Shown: positions 43,392 to 52,915, counted from the stretch's first letter. The stretch is DNA of 64,000 nt from Neoluteolibacter marinus (GCF_014904755.1 NZ_JACZFQ010000070.1:32674-96673), one strand, 5' to 3'. Numbers and translations are program-made. The notes: generated from the letters alone by a model not told the origin.

Positions 43392-45933
43392 GATCCGTCC
43401 CTTGCCCCGCCGTTTCTGGTCGGCGCTTTTCCATCCCTGGACCTGGCGGATGGCGTGGCGCGACAGCCGCTCCCAGCGGACGCGGCTGGTAATCTTCTCA
43501 CTGGCGATCGTTTCCGGGATCGCGGCGCTGACGGCGATTCATTCGCTGAAACGGAGCGTGGAGCGGGGGATCGGCGCCGAGGCGAAGGCGTTGTTAGGGT
43601 CCGATCTCCAGGTCTCGTCGCGGCGAGCGATCGGTTCGGAGGACATTGAACGCTTGTCGGCGATGGCGACGCGCATCAGCCGCGAGATCACCTTCCCGTC
43701 GATGCTGCGCTTCTTGCCGGACGGCGGTGCGCGGTTGATGCAGGTGCGCGGGATCGAGGGCGAGTACCCGTTCTACGGGAAGGTCGAGACGCGGCCGGCG
43801 GATGCCTGGGGGCGCTTGCAAAGGGAGGGCGGCATCCTGTTGGAGCCGGCCTTGCTCGACCAGTTCGGCGCGAAGACGGGCGACGAGGTGGAACTGGGCG
43901 GGATCCAACTGCGGATCCTCGGTGTCGTGGACAAGCCGGCGCCGCGGGGCAGCCGCTTCAGCGGATTCGCGCCCGAGGCCTACGTGCGGCTGGCGGACAT
44001 GGAGCGCAGCGGCCTGCTGGGGAAGAACAGCATGAGCTCGCACCAGGTGCACCTGGAGATCCCGGACGGCCCGCCGTCCCGCGAGCTGAAGGATCGGGTG
44101 CGCGAAAATTTCCCGAAGACCTCTTGGCGGCTGGAAACACCGGAGGACCGGCGGGAGACGCTCGGCGATGCGCTCGATCACTTCCAGAGGTTCCTCGGGC
44201 TGATCGCGCTGGCCTCGCTAGCGCTGGGAGCGATCGGCGTGGCGGGGGCGGTGCATGCCCATGTCGCGCGGCGGGTGCCGACCATCGCCATCCTGCGTTG
44301 CCTCGGCTGCCCGGGGCAGGTCGCGTTCGCGATCTATTTCGTGCAGGCCGCGGCGCTGGGGCTGCTGGGCGCATTGTTGGGGGCGGCGCTCGGGATCGGC
44401 TTGCAGACCGGCGTGTTGGCCTTCTTCCGTGACGACCTGCCGATTTCCATCGGCCTGACTCCGGAGTGGAAAGTCGTCGCGCAGACGACCGCCGCCGGCT
44501 TCGCGGTGTGTTGCGGCTTCGCGTTGCTGCCCTTGCTGAAGATCCGCCGGGTGTCGCCCGCGGCGACCTTGCGGAATGGCGCGAGCCTGCAGGGGGGCGT
44601 CCTGCGCTTGCTGCCCGTTTACGGATTGTTAGTCGGGCTGATGGTGATGCTCGCCCATGCCAATGATCCGAATTGGAAAAGAGCACTGGCCATGGTCGGC
44701 GGACTCGCGGTGGCGTTCCTGGTGCTGGTCGGCGTGGCGAAAGCGCTGATGTCGGTCACCCGCCGGCTGGTCGGGGCACGCTGGCCCTATCTGGTCCGGC
44801 AGGGCATTTCCAATCTCCACCGGCCGGGGAACCAGACGCTTCTGTTCCTGCTGTCGCTCGGCCTCGGCACCTTCCTGCTGGTGACCGTGCTGCTGGCGGG
44901 CAACCTGATCAACGGCAAACTGGACATCAGCCGCGGCCCGGGAAGTCCCAACCTTTACCTGATCGACGTCCAACTGGACCAGGAGCCGGGGGTGAGAAAA
45001 GTGATGGAGCAGCAGGGGCTGCCGGTGCTCGAGAGTTCGCCGATGGTGACGATGCGGATCGAGTCGGTGCGCGGGGTGAAGGTTCGCGAAGCCACGGGTG
45101 TGCCGCGCTGGGTGGCGCGGCGCGAGTTCCGCTCGACCTACCGCGATTTCCTCAACGACACCGAGACCCTGGTCGCCGGCGAACTGGCGACGGAGCCGGC
45201 CGACCGCGAGGAAGTGGTGCCGCTTTCGCTGGAGGAGGGGATCGCCAACGACATGAAGGTGGGACTCGGCGACGAGCTCACCATCGATGTGCAGGGGATG
45301 CCGATCCGGACCCGGGTGAGCAGCATCCGGCGGGTCGACTGGAGCCGCTTCAACCTCAACTTCTTCATGGTCTTCCCGCCGGGCGTGCTGGAGGACGCGC
45401 CGGGATTCCACGTGGTGACGACCCGCACGCCCGACGCGGCGGCCTCGGGGGAGTTGCAACGGGAACTGGCGAAACAATTCGCCAATGTCACCGCGATCGA
45501 CCTGACGCTGATCCTTGAAACGGTGCACGACATCCTCGGCAAGATCTCCACGGTGGTCACCGTGCTGGCGGGCTTCACCGTGTTGGCGGGGCTGCCGATT
45601 CTGATCGGCACCTTGCTCAACGGGCGCGACGTGCGGCTGAAGGAGAGCGTCCTGCTGCGCACCCTCGGCGCCTCGGCGAGCCAGGTGCGGACGATCCTGA
45701 CGATCGAGTATGCCGCGCTGGGGATCCTGTCGGCCCTGACCGGCGTGCTGCTGGCGGTGGCTGCCAACTGGGGCCTGGCGACCTACATCTTCAAGGTGTC
45801 GCCGTGGCCGGATGCCTGGCTGCTGGTGACGGCATTCGCGGCTGCCACCGGGATCTCGGTCGCGGGGGGGCTGGCGTTGAGCCGGGGCGTTTGCAATCAC
45901 CCGCCGCTCGAGATCCTGCGCGGCGGCGTCTAA
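43378..45933 (+). CDS. ybbP: FtsX-like permease, YbbP type
   Basis: The 851-residue membrane protein has two FtsX domains. An N-terminal helix (LVIFSLAIVSGIAALTAIHS) is followed by a large periplasmic MacB-like domain to about residue 260. Helices around 265-440 come next, then a second repeat starting LVRQGISNLHRPGNQTLLFLLSLGLGTFLL, a second periplasmic domain and three closing helices from about residue 715 (VVTVLAGFTVLAGLPILIGTL). This duplicated ten-helix layout is that of YbbP. Its last codon overlaps the convergent ilvA stop. Confidence 0.9.
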   Translation: MPASEIRPLPRRFWSALFHPWTWRMAWRDSRSQRTRLVIFSLAIVSGIAALTAIHSLKRSVERGIGAEAKALLGSDLQVSSRRAIGSEDIERLSAMATRISREITFPSMLRFLPDGGARLMQVRGIEGEYPFYGKVETRPADAWGRLQREGGILLEPALLDQFGAKTGDEVELGGIQLRILGVVDKPAPRGSRFSGFAPEAYVRLADMERSGLLGKNSMSSHQVHLEIPDGPPSRELKDRVRENFPKTSWRLETPEDRRETLGDALDHFQRFLGLIALASLALGAIGVAGAVHAHVARRVPTIAILRCLGCPGQVAFAIYFVQAAALGLLGALLGAALGIGLQTGVLAFFRDDLPISIGLTPEWKVVAQTTAAGFAVCCGFALLPLLKIRRVSPAATLRNGASLQGGVLRLLPVYGLLVGLMVMLAHANDPNWKRALAMVGGLAVAFLVLVGVAKALMSVTRRLVGARWPYLVRQGISNLHRPGNQTLLFLLSLGLGTFLLVTVLLAGNLINGKLDISRGPGSPNLYLIDVQLDQEPGVRKVMEQQGLPVLESSPMVTMRIESVRGVKVREATGVPRWVARREFRSTYRDFLNDTETLVAGELATEPADREEVVPLSLEEGIANDMKVGLGDELTIDVQGMPIRTRVSSIRRVDWSRFNLNFFMVFPPGVLEDAPGFHVVTTRTPDAAASGELQRELAKQFANVTAIDLTLILETVHDILGKISTVVTVLAGFTVLAGLPILIGTLLNGRDVRLKESVLLRTLGASASQVRTILTIEYAALGILSALTGVLLAVAANWGLATYIFKVSPWPDAWLLVTAFAAATGISVAGGLALSRGVCNHPPLEILRGGV

Positions 45934-47486
45934 CGGCCGGTCAGGCGCGCCAGCGTGGCTTCATCGACGGGGATGCAGGATCGGTAGCCGTCGCCGTGCT
46001 CCGGCAGGTTGGCGAGGAAGGCGCTGCGGCTTTCCGCGGTTTCGAAATCGAGCCCCAGCAGGGCGCGGCCGATCCGTTCGCCCGACTGGCGGTAGTTGAA
46101 ATAGCAGAGGTTCACCTGGCCACGGACGCGCTGGGCGAGGAAGTCGTGCAGGGCGCCGGGACGTTCGTAGAAGTCGAGCCGCAGGAACACCGGGTGGGCC
46201 AACAGGTCGCCCCGCAGCGGGATCGCGCGGAAGCGGATGTCGATGGCGCCGGTCAGGTCTTCCCAATCGAAGCCGCGGCGGGCGAGGCGGCCGGGCAGGG
46301 ATTCGAGCACGGCCGGATCCTCCGCGGTGATGGTGAACGCGGGCCAGGCGTCCTGTTCATGCAACTTGCCGTACTGGAAGTCCGCGACGTTGAGCCCTTC
46401 GAAGCAGGTGTCGAGCAGCTCCAGCATGGTGCCGGGGCGCTCGGGAATGCGGACGCGCAGGGTGCGGGAGAGATTCTGGGCGGCACCTTCGGACTGGGCG
46501 ATCAGGCCGAGCTGGAGGAAGTCGATGTTCGCACCGGTGACGACGATCAGGACCCGTTTGCCTTCCAGCTGTTCGCGGTTCTTCATCACCGCGGCGAGGC
46601 CCATCGCGCCCGATGGTTCGGAGACGCAGCGCAAGCCTTCCCACAGCGTGCGGATGGCGCGGCTGACCTCGGCGTTGCTGACGGTTTCGACCCGGTCGAC
46701 GGTCTGGCGGCAGATTTCAAAGGGTCCCTCACCCGCTTTGCGGACCGCCGTGCCGTCGCAGAAGATGTCGACGTGGTCGAGCGTGACCGGCTCGCCGGCG
46801 GCGAGGGCGGCCTTCATCGATGCCTGGCCTTCGCCTTCCACCGCGACCACCTCGATCTCCGGCCAGTAGGTCTTCAACCACTCGGAGACGCCGGCGATCA
46901 TCCCGCCACCGCCGACCTGGAGGTAGGCGGCGTCAAAGGGACCGTGGCCGGAAAGCACGACCTCGTCGGCCAGCGTGCCCTGGCCGGCCATGACCTGGAG
47001 GTCGTCGTAGGCGTGGACATAGGTGGCGCCGGACTGGGCGGCGTCCTCGAGGGCGGCGGTGACCGCCTCGTCGTAGCTGTCGCCGGAAAGCAGGATCTCG
47101 ACGTGATCGCCGCCGTGGTGGCGGACGGCGGCCTGCTTCACCCGCGGCGTGGAGCGCGGCATGTAGATGCGGGCCTCGATTCCCAGCGCCCGCGCGGCGA
47201 GGGCGACGCCCTGGGCGTGGTTGCCGGCGGATGCGGTGACCACCCCGGCGGCCTTTTCGGCAGGCGTCAGGACCGCCATCCGGTTGCAGGCGCCGCGCCA
47301 TTTGTAGGCCTTGATGGGCGAGAGGTCCTCGCGCTTCACCCAGATCTCCAGGCCGGGCAGGGCGAGGTGCTCGAGCGGCGTCGCCTCGCCGAAGCGATAG
47401 ACCCGCTCGCGGGCGAGCAGGATTTCCTGGCGCAGGCGTCGGTCGGGCGTCAATCCATCGCGTTCCACGCGCTGGGTTTCCCTCAT
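45930..47486 (-). CDS. ilvA: Threonine ammonia-lyase, biosynthetic
   Basis: IlvA deaminates L-threonine to 2-oxobutanoate, the first step of isoleucine synthesis. The 518-residue enzyme has the PLP lysine in SPIKAYKWRGA, the SAGNHAQGVA loop and the phosphate-binding GGGGMIAGV. Two C-terminal ACT-like regulatory domains (RIPERPGTMLELLDTCF and LDFYERPGALHDFLAQR) mediate isoleucine/valine control. ATG 47486 is preferred; GTG 47531 would add 15 residues. Its stop overlaps that of ybbP by 4 bp, tail to tail. Confidence 0.95.
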   Translation of the reverse strand: MRETQRVERDGLTPDRRLRQEILLARERVYRFGEATPLEHLALPGLEIWVKREDLSPIKAYKWRGACNRMAVLTPAEKAAGVVTASAGNHAQGVALAARALGIEARIYMPRSTPRVKQAAVRHHGGDHVEILLSGDSYDEAVTAALEDAAQSGATYVHAYDDLQVMAGQGTLADEVVLSGHGPFDAAYLQVGGGGMIAGVSEWLKTYWPEIEVVAVEGEGQASMKAALAAGEPVTLDHVDIFCDGTAVRKAGEGPFEICRQTVDRVETVSNAEVSRAIRTLWEGLRCVSEPSGAMGLAAVMKNREQLEGKRVLIVVTGANIDFLQLGLIAQSEGAAQNLSRTLRVRIPERPGTMLELLDTCFEGLNVADFQYGKLHEQDAWPAFTITAEDPAVLESLPGRLARRGFDWEDLTGAIDIRFRAIPLRGDLLAHPVFLRLDFYERPGALHDFLAQRVRGQVNLCYFNYRQSGERIGRALLGLDFETAESRSAFLANLPEHGDGYRSCIPVDEATLARLTGR

Positions 47487-47593
47487 CACCGGGCGCGAGG
47501 CAAGGACGGGTTCTCCCGGGTCAGGGCGCACTTCGCGGGCGATCGAAAGACATCGCTTGCGCCTCTTGGTGACCGGGGCTCCTGTCGGGAGTC

Positions 47594-48637
47594 ATGCTCA
47601 TTGCCCTGGAATTGCTCGCGTCGCTGGTGGTGTTAGGAACCTTCATCCCCCTGCTTCGCAAGGATACCTGGATGGTCCGGGGATGGGATTTCCCGCGGCT
47701 CCAGTTGTTCGTCCTGGGCCTCGCGACGCTCGCCGGTTGGGTCGTGGCCGGTGGCGAAACCAGACGCTTCGGGTGGCTGGTCATCGGTCTGCTCCTGGCC
47801 TCGCTCGTCGCGCTCGCGGCGTGGATGTGGCGCTACACGCCGCTCGCGCCGGCCCAGGTGGGTGCCGCGACCAAGGATTCACCGGATCTCATTCTGATGG
47901 TCAGCAATGTCCTGATGAGCAACCGGGAAAGCGACAAGCTGGTTGCTTCGGTCCGTGCGCGCATGCCCGACATCATCGTGGCGCTTGAGACCGACCAGTG
48001 GTGGACGGACCAGCTGGCTCGGCTGTCGGACACGCATCCCCATGCGGTCGAGATCCCGCAGGACGACACCTACGGGATGGTCGTCCGTTCCCGCCTGCCG
48101 CTCATCGACGCGGAGGTCGAACACATCGTCCGCGACAACATCCCGTCGGTGCATTTCGGGATCCTCCTGCCAGGAGGCGAGTTGTTGAGGATGCATGCAA
48201 TCCATCCCAAGCCGCCCTTTCCCGACGAGGATGAAAGCTCGACGGACCGCGATGCCGAGCTCCTGTTGGTGGCGAAGCGGGTGAAGCCGGACCAGGAGCC
48301 CACCATCGTCCTTGGCGACATGAATGACGTCGCGTGGTCCCATACAACCTGTCTTTTCCAATCAACCAGCGGCTTGCTCGATCCCCGGATCGGCCGGGGT
48401 TTCTTCAGTACTTTCCATGCCGGGCACTGGTGGATGCGGTGGCCGCTGGATCATGTTTTTGTCTCACCGCACTTCCGGCTTCACGCCATCGAGGTGCTCG
48501 ACTCCGTTGGATCGGACCATTTCCCGATGTACGTCGCGTTCACTTTCGAGCCCGGAAAGCAGGAGGAGCAATCGCAGCCCGACCCGGATGCCGCGGAGCG
48601 CCGGGAGGCGAGGCAGAAGATCGCCAAGGTCAGCTGA
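47594..48637 (+). CDS. Membrane-anchored endonuclease/exonuclease/phosphatase family protein
   Basis: The 347-residue protein has three N-terminal hydrophobic segments (LIALELLASLVVLGTFIPLL, LFVLGLATLAGWVVAGG, LVIGLLLASLVALAAWM). An EEP-fold domain follows: SNVLMSNRESDKL, IIVALETDQWW, GDMNDVAWS and the terminal GSDHFPMYVAF with catalytic His. Such proteins hydrolyse phosphodiesters of nucleic acids, phosphoinositides or sphingomyelin; the sequence does not say which. A basic/acidic C-terminal tail follows the domain. It has a separate promoter region upstream, facing ilvA. Confidence 0.85.
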   Translation: MLIALELLASLVVLGTFIPLLRKDTWMVRGWDFPRLQLFVLGLATLAGWVVAGGETRRFGWLVIGLLLASLVALAAWMWRYTPLAPAQVGAATKDSPDLILMVSNVLMSNRESDKLVASVRARMPDIIVALETDQWWTDQLARLSDTHPHAVEIPQDDTYGMVVRSRLPLIDAEVEHIVRDNIPSVHFGILLPGGELLRMHAIHPKPPFPDEDESSTDRDAELLLVAKRVKPDQEPTIVLGDMNDVAWSHTTCLFQSTSGLLDPRIGRGFFSTFHAGHWWMRWPLDHVFVSPHFRLHAIEVLDSVGSDHFPMYVAFTFEPGKQEEQSQPDPDAAERREARQKIAKVS

Positions 48638-48676
48638 TCCGGAGCCTGCGAGCTGGAAGCGATCCGTGCAGCATGC

Positions 48677-48710
48677 AGTCCCGGAGTGCGAAAGTCGCAA
48701 CGTCGGGACT
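48677..48710. repeat. REP-like compound palindrome
   Basis: AGTCCCG (48677) pairs with CGGGACT (to 48710), and an inner TGCGA-AAG-TCGCA (48687-48699) forms a second stem. This two-part hairpin behind the EEP gene lacks a U-run and resembles a dispersed intergenic palindrome rather than a terminator. Confidence 0.45.
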
Positions 48711-48836
48711 TCGTGGGTACCCCGCTATCCCTTGGCTGAGGGGGCGGCATGGCTGGCACCGATCCTGCGAGAAGGGGAGGGGAAGGGGATTTCGCGGTCC
48801 GCACAGGCCCGGATCCCACCGCTTCCCCAAGCTCTC

Positions 48837-49136
48837 ATGAACACTTCTCCCAAGGCCCTAGGACTCATTGCCGCAGGATTCATCGCCCCGGCCATCGCCG
48901 CCCGGCTGTCGCGCTCGGTGGCCGGCGCCGGCTACCACGCGATCACCCACGTCGAACCGCCGAAAAATCCGGCTCATCCCCGGGTCGGGTGGCAGGAGGC
49001 GATCGTCTGGACCGTCTTCTCCGGCGCGGTGGGCGGCCTCGCCCGGCTTGCCGTCCGGCGCTGGATGGCGGGCACGATCATCCCGGCCGAGGGCTACGAC
49101 CTCGAGGAGCGGGTCCAAGAGCGGCTCGAGGGCTGA
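48837..49136 (+). CDS. DUF4235-like small membrane protein
   Basis: The 99-residue protein contains ALGLIAAGFIAPAIAARLSRSVAG, an aspartate/proline-rich loop and AIVWTVFSGAVGGLARLAVRRWM. Two hydrophobic segments with a conserved WxEAxxWTVxSGAxxGLARL-type motif are the mark of DUF4235, a family without known function. ATG 48837 is chosen from within a longer open frame because it starts the recognisable domain. It is 5 bp upstream of the BrkB-family gene and presumably in one operon with it. Confidence 0.72.
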   Translation: MNTSPKALGLIAAGFIAPAIAARLSRSVAGAGYHAITHVEPPKNPAHPRVGWQEAIVWTVFSGAVGGLARLAVRRWMAGTIIPAEGYDLEERVQERLEG

Positions 49137-49141
49137 ACCGG

Positions 49142-50035
49142 ATGTCACTTGTTGCTTCCAGACCGAAACCGCGGGCCGTTGATGTGATCAAGGCGGCCTC
49201 GAAGGCGTGGTCGGAAGATCACGCGATGCGGCTGAGTGCGGCCTTGGCCTACTACTCGGTGTTTTCGATCGGCCCGATCCTCATCATCGCGATTTCCATC
49301 GCCGGGACCATGTTCGGGGAGGATGCCGCCCGCGGGGCCATCGAAGCCCAGTTGTCCGGGGCCATGGGGCAGGACGCGGCCTCCGCGTTGCAGGGGATGA
49401 TCGAGGGCGCCCGGGACAGCGGCAAGAACGGGGTCATGGCGGTTGTGGGTTTTGCGATCCTGATCTTCAGCGCCTCCGGCCTCTTCACGCAGCTCAAGGA
49501 CGCCCTGAACACGGTGTGGAGGATAACTCCCGCCACCGATGGAGGTGTGACGGGCTTCCTCCGGAAACGCGCGATGGCCATCTCGATGGTGCTGGTCTTC
49601 GGATTCCTGCTGCTCGTCTCGCTGGTGCTGTCGGCGATGGTTTCCGGTCTGACGCGCTACCTCGAGCATTTGCTGCCGGTTCCCGGCGTGATCTGGCAAT
49701 TCGCGAGCTTCCTGATCTCGATGGTCGTCGTCACCTCGCTGTTCGCGATGATCTTCAAGATCCTCCCCGACGCCAAGGTCGAGTGGCGCGACGTGTGGAC
49801 TGGATCGATCCTGACCGCCGCCTTGTTTTCGATCGGCCAGCTCCTGCTCGGGCTTTACCTCGGGCGTCAGGAAACCGCCTCGACCTACGGGGTGGCCGGG
49901 GCATTGGTGCTGCTCCTCAGCTGGGTGTATTATTCGGCGAACATCCTGCTGTTCGGTGCGGAATTCACCCGGGCCAGCGCTCGCTTGCGGGGTCGCCGGA
50001 TCGAGCCTGCCCGCGGTGCCCGGCGGGTGGTTTGA
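49142..50035 (+). CDS. YihY/BrkB family inner-membrane protein
   Basis: The 297-residue protein has six predicted membrane segments. The family marks are AWSEDHAMRLSAALAYYSVFSIGPILIIAIS, LKDALNTVWRI, LPDAKVEWRDVWTGSILTAALFSIGQLLLGLYLG and STYGVAGALVLLLSWVYYSANILLFGAEFTR. BrkB/YihY proteins are common membrane proteins whose transport or structural role is unresolved; they were once misassigned as RNase BN. ATG 49142 lies within a longer open frame and is fixed by the family N-terminus. Confidence 0.92.
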   Translation: MSLVASRPKPRAVDVIKAASKAWSEDHAMRLSAALAYYSVFSIGPILIIAISIAGTMFGEDAARGAIEAQLSGAMGQDAASALQGMIEGARDSGKNGVMAVVGFAILIFSASGLFTQLKDALNTVWRITPATDGGVTGFLRKRAMAISMVLVFGFLLLVSLVLSAMVSGLTRYLEHLLPVPGVIWQFASFLISMVVVTSLFAMIFKILPDAKVEWRDVWTGSILTAALFSIGQLLLGLYLGRQETASTYGVAGALVLLLSWVYYSANILLFGAEFTRASARLRGRRIEPARGARRVV

Positions 50036-50196
50036 ACCGGTCTCCGGGGCTACCGAAGCCGGGCAGGGTGGCGGAATCATCCGGGTAACGCTGTTGCCAA
50101 ACCGGCACCAATCACCCGGTTGATGCCCGGCGTGACGAGATTTCATACCCATTTCGCTTTCCCAGCGCGGGAGTTTAGGCGACATCGGCGGTGCCC

Positions 50197-51729
50197 ATGA
50201 CGAATCCATTTCGTGAAGACCTTGTGTCCCGCTCGCGCCCGGAGCCCTGCACCGTGGTGATCTTCGGTGCGACCGGAGATTTGACCCACCGCAAGCTGGT
50301 CCCCGCGATCTACAACCTCGCCGTCGACGGCGAGCTGCCGCCGGGGGTGAAAATCCTCGGTTTCGCCCGCCGGAGCAAAAGCGACGAGGAATTCCGCAAG
50401 GGCTTGGAAGAGCTGAACCGCAAGGTGTCACGCTCCGGTCACGACGATGCGATCTGGGAGAAGTTCGAGGAAAGCATCCACTATCATGAGAGCGAGTTCA
50501 CCGACGCGGACGGCTACAAGCGCCTCGCGGACCGGCTGGATGAGATCGACCGCGAGCGCGGCGGGAAGGGCAACCGTCTGTTCTACATTGCGAGTGCGCC
50601 GGAATTCTTCGACGACATTCTCGAGCAATTGAAGGCCGCCGGCCTCAACCAGGCGAAGGACGGCTGCTGGGCGCGGGTGATCGTGGAAAAGCCCTTCGGC
50701 ACCGATCTCAAGACCGCCCAGCACCTCAACGAAGTGGTGAACCGGACCTTCCAGGAGAAGGACACCTACCGGATCGACCACTACCTCGGCAAGGAGACCG
50801 CCCAGAACCTGATGGTGCTGCGCTTCGCCAACGCGATCTTCGAGCCGCTCTGGAACAACCGCTACATTTCCCACGTCCAGATCACCTGCGCCGAAAACCT
50901 CGGCATGGAAGGGGGACGCGGCGGCTACTACGACAAGTCCGGCGCGCTGCGCGACATGGTGCAGAACCACCTGCTGCAGCTGTTGAGCCTGGTGGCGATG
51001 GAGCCGCCGACCGACCTCAGTGCCGACGGCGTGCGCGACGAGAAGGTAAAAGTCATCCGCTCGCTGAAGCAGTGGGACACGCCGGAAAAGGTCGCCCAGA
51101 ACGTCATCCGGGCCCAGTACCAGGCCGGCCACGTCGATGGCAAGCCGGTCCCCGGCTACCGCGAGGAAGACCGGGTCGATCCCGAGAGCATGACCGAGGC
51201 TTACGTTGCCGTGCGGCTGATGATCGACACCTGGCGCTGGAGCGGGGTGCCGTTTTACATCCGCATGGGCAAGCAGTTGCCGAAGAAGGCGACCGAGATT
51301 TCGGTGCACTTCAAGGACGCGCCCTGCGTGCTTTTCAACGCCCTGCCCGGTGGCGTCCCGGGCGCCAACGTGCTGGTGATCCGGATCCAGCCGGACGAGG
51401 GGATTTCGCTGCGGATGAACTCCAAGATCCCGGGCACCAGCCTGCGCCTGGAGCCGGTGAAGATGGATTTCCACTACGCGACCAGCTTCGGCAAGGGCAG
51501 CCCGGAGGCCTACGAGCGGCTCTTGCTCGATGCCATGGCCGGCGATGCGACCTTGTTCGCCCGCCGCGACGAGGTCGAGGAGGCCTGGCGCTTCATCGAC
51601 CACATCGAGCACGCCTGGCACCAGAGCAAGACGCCGCCGCCGATGGCCGGCTATGTCGCCGGCAGCTGGGGGCCGAAGGAAGCCGACGAGCTGTTGCAGC
51701 GGGACGGCCACACCTGGCGGAGGCTGTAA
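50197..51729 (+). CDS. zwf: Glucose-6-phosphate 1-dehydrogenase
   Basis: Zwf oxidises glucose-6-phosphate to 6-phosphogluconolactone, making NADPH. The 510-residue enzyme has the nucleotide-binding IFGATGDLTHRKLVPAIYNL, the active-site RIDHYLGKE and VEKPFGTDL. The C-terminal core includes IRMGKQLPKKATEI. ATG 50197 is likely; GTG 50191 is two codons upstream. The 50036-50190 gap carries its promoter. It is followed after 100 bp by opcA, its assembly factor. Confidence 0.96.
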   Translation: MTNPFREDLVSRSRPEPCTVVIFGATGDLTHRKLVPAIYNLAVDGELPPGVKILGFARRSKSDEEFRKGLEELNRKVSRSGHDDAIWEKFEESIHYHESEFTDADGYKRLADRLDEIDRERGGKGNRLFYIASAPEFFDDILEQLKAAGLNQAKDGCWARVIVEKPFGTDLKTAQHLNEVVNRTFQEKDTYRIDHYLGKETAQNLMVLRFANAIFEPLWNNRYISHVQITCAENLGMEGGRGGYYDKSGALRDMVQNHLLQLLSLVAMEPPTDLSADGVRDEKVKVIRSLKQWDTPEKVAQNVIRAQYQAGHVDGKPVPGYREEDRVDPESMTEAYVAVRLMIDTWRWSGVPFYIRMGKQLPKKATEISVHFKDAPCVLFNALPGGVPGANVLVIRIQPDEGISLRMNSKIPGTSLRLEPVKMDFHYATSFGKGSPEAYERLLLDAMAGDATLFARRDEVEEAWRFIDHIEHAWHQSKTPPPMAGYVAGSWGPKEADELLQRDGHTWRRL

Positions 51730-51829
51730 AAAGCAGATGGAAGGTCGTGGATGGAAGATGGCAGATTGAGAATCACCTGTCTTTCGTCACCGGTCTGACA
51801 TCCAGAATCCACCATCCATCCTCTTTTCA

Positions 51830-52915
51830 ATGACATCTCTTTCCATTCACCCTGAACTCGGCATGGAGGTGCCGATCGGCTCCATCGACAAGGAGCTGCG
51901 CAAGCTGTGGGAACAGGACGATGCGCGGACCAACGCGTCGTTGATGAACTTCGCGGTTTATTCGGAGGCGCCCGGCGCGCTGGAGAAGAACTCGCGGGCG
52001 ATCCAGACGCTGACCGCGGAGCACGCCTGCCGGGCCCTGCTGATCGGCATCGACCGCGACGCTCCCGAGGCCTCGATCCGCGCCTGGATCACCGCCCACT
52101 GCCACCTTTCGCACGGCAAGAAGTCGGTGTGCTGCGAGCAGATCTCCTTTGCCCTCACCGGCAAGGCCACCGGCCGCCTGCGCAACACGGTGTTCGCGCA
52201 CCTGGCCTCCGACCTGCCTCTGATCTTCTGGTGGCAGGGCGAATTGTCGCCGATCTTCGAGGACCGGCTCTACAGCCTGGTGGACCGCTTCGTTTTCGAC
52301 AGCTCCGAGTGGGCGGACCCGGCAGGGTCGTTCGGGAAGCTGGTCGATGCCATTTCCGGTGCCACCCGCGACCTGGTGGTCCAGGATCTGGCATGGACGC
52401 GGAGCTTCCAGTTCCGGGTCTCGGTGGCCGCCTTGTTTGACGATCCACTGGTGCTGGCCGCCTTGCCGGAGATCGACTCGGTCAGAATCGTCCATCACCC
52501 CGACCACCGCGGCTCCGCCTTGCAAATGCTGGCCTGGCTCGCGGTGCAGGGACAGTGGCGTGACGGGATGGAACTCGACCTGGCGGTGGCGAGGAAGAGC
52601 GGCAACAAGGAGGGCTTCTCCTTCGAAAGCCAGGGCGGCAAGGCGATCTCCGCGGAGCTCGTTTCCGATCCGGAGTCGGCGCCGCTGGGGCTCGTCGAAT
52701 TGAGCGGTGGCGGGGTCACCGTGGCGGTTTCGCGCGAAGCGGGGGCGACTCACCTGATGCGGACGATCGAAGCCGCCGGACATGTCGTCGAGGCACCGGG
52801 ACCGGTGGATCCGGACGATCCCGCGGGTCTGATCGGCGAACAGCTCGCCCGCGGTGGGAAGAACTCGTTGTTCCAGAAAATCTTGCCAAGATTCCGGCAG
52901 TTTCTGGAGCGCTGA
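51830..52915 (+). CDS. opcA: Glucose-6-phosphate dehydrogenase assembly protein OpcA-like
   Basis: The 361-residue soluble protein includes SRAIQTLTAEHACRALLIGIDRD and an LPLIFWWQGELSP segment typical of OpcA. OpcA is an allosteric partner that assembles and activates Zwf, best studied in cyanobacteria and actinobacteria. Immediate linkage to zwf supports the same role here. The cysteine pair CC in KKSVCCEQISFALTG may be of interest, since redox control of Zwf-OpcA is known in cyanobacteria. The zwf-opcA spacer contains repetitive GGATGGA/TCCATCC motifs. Confidence 0.88.
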   Translation: MTSLSIHPELGMEVPIGSIDKELRKLWEQDDARTNASLMNFAVYSEAPGALEKNSRAIQTLTAEHACRALLIGIDRDAPEASIRAWITAHCHLSHGKKSVCCEQISFALTGKATGRLRNTVFAHLASDLPLIFWWQGELSPIFEDRLYSLVDRFVFDSSEWADPAGSFGKLVDAISGATRDLVVQDLAWTRSFQFRVSVAALFDDPLVLAALPEIDSVRIVHHPDHRGSALQMLAWLAVQGQWRDGMELDLAVARKSGNKEGFSFESQGGKAISAELVSDPESAPLGLVELSGGGVTVAVSREAGATHLMRTIEAAGHVVEAPGPVDPDDPAGLIGEQLARGGKNSLFQKILPRFRQFLER

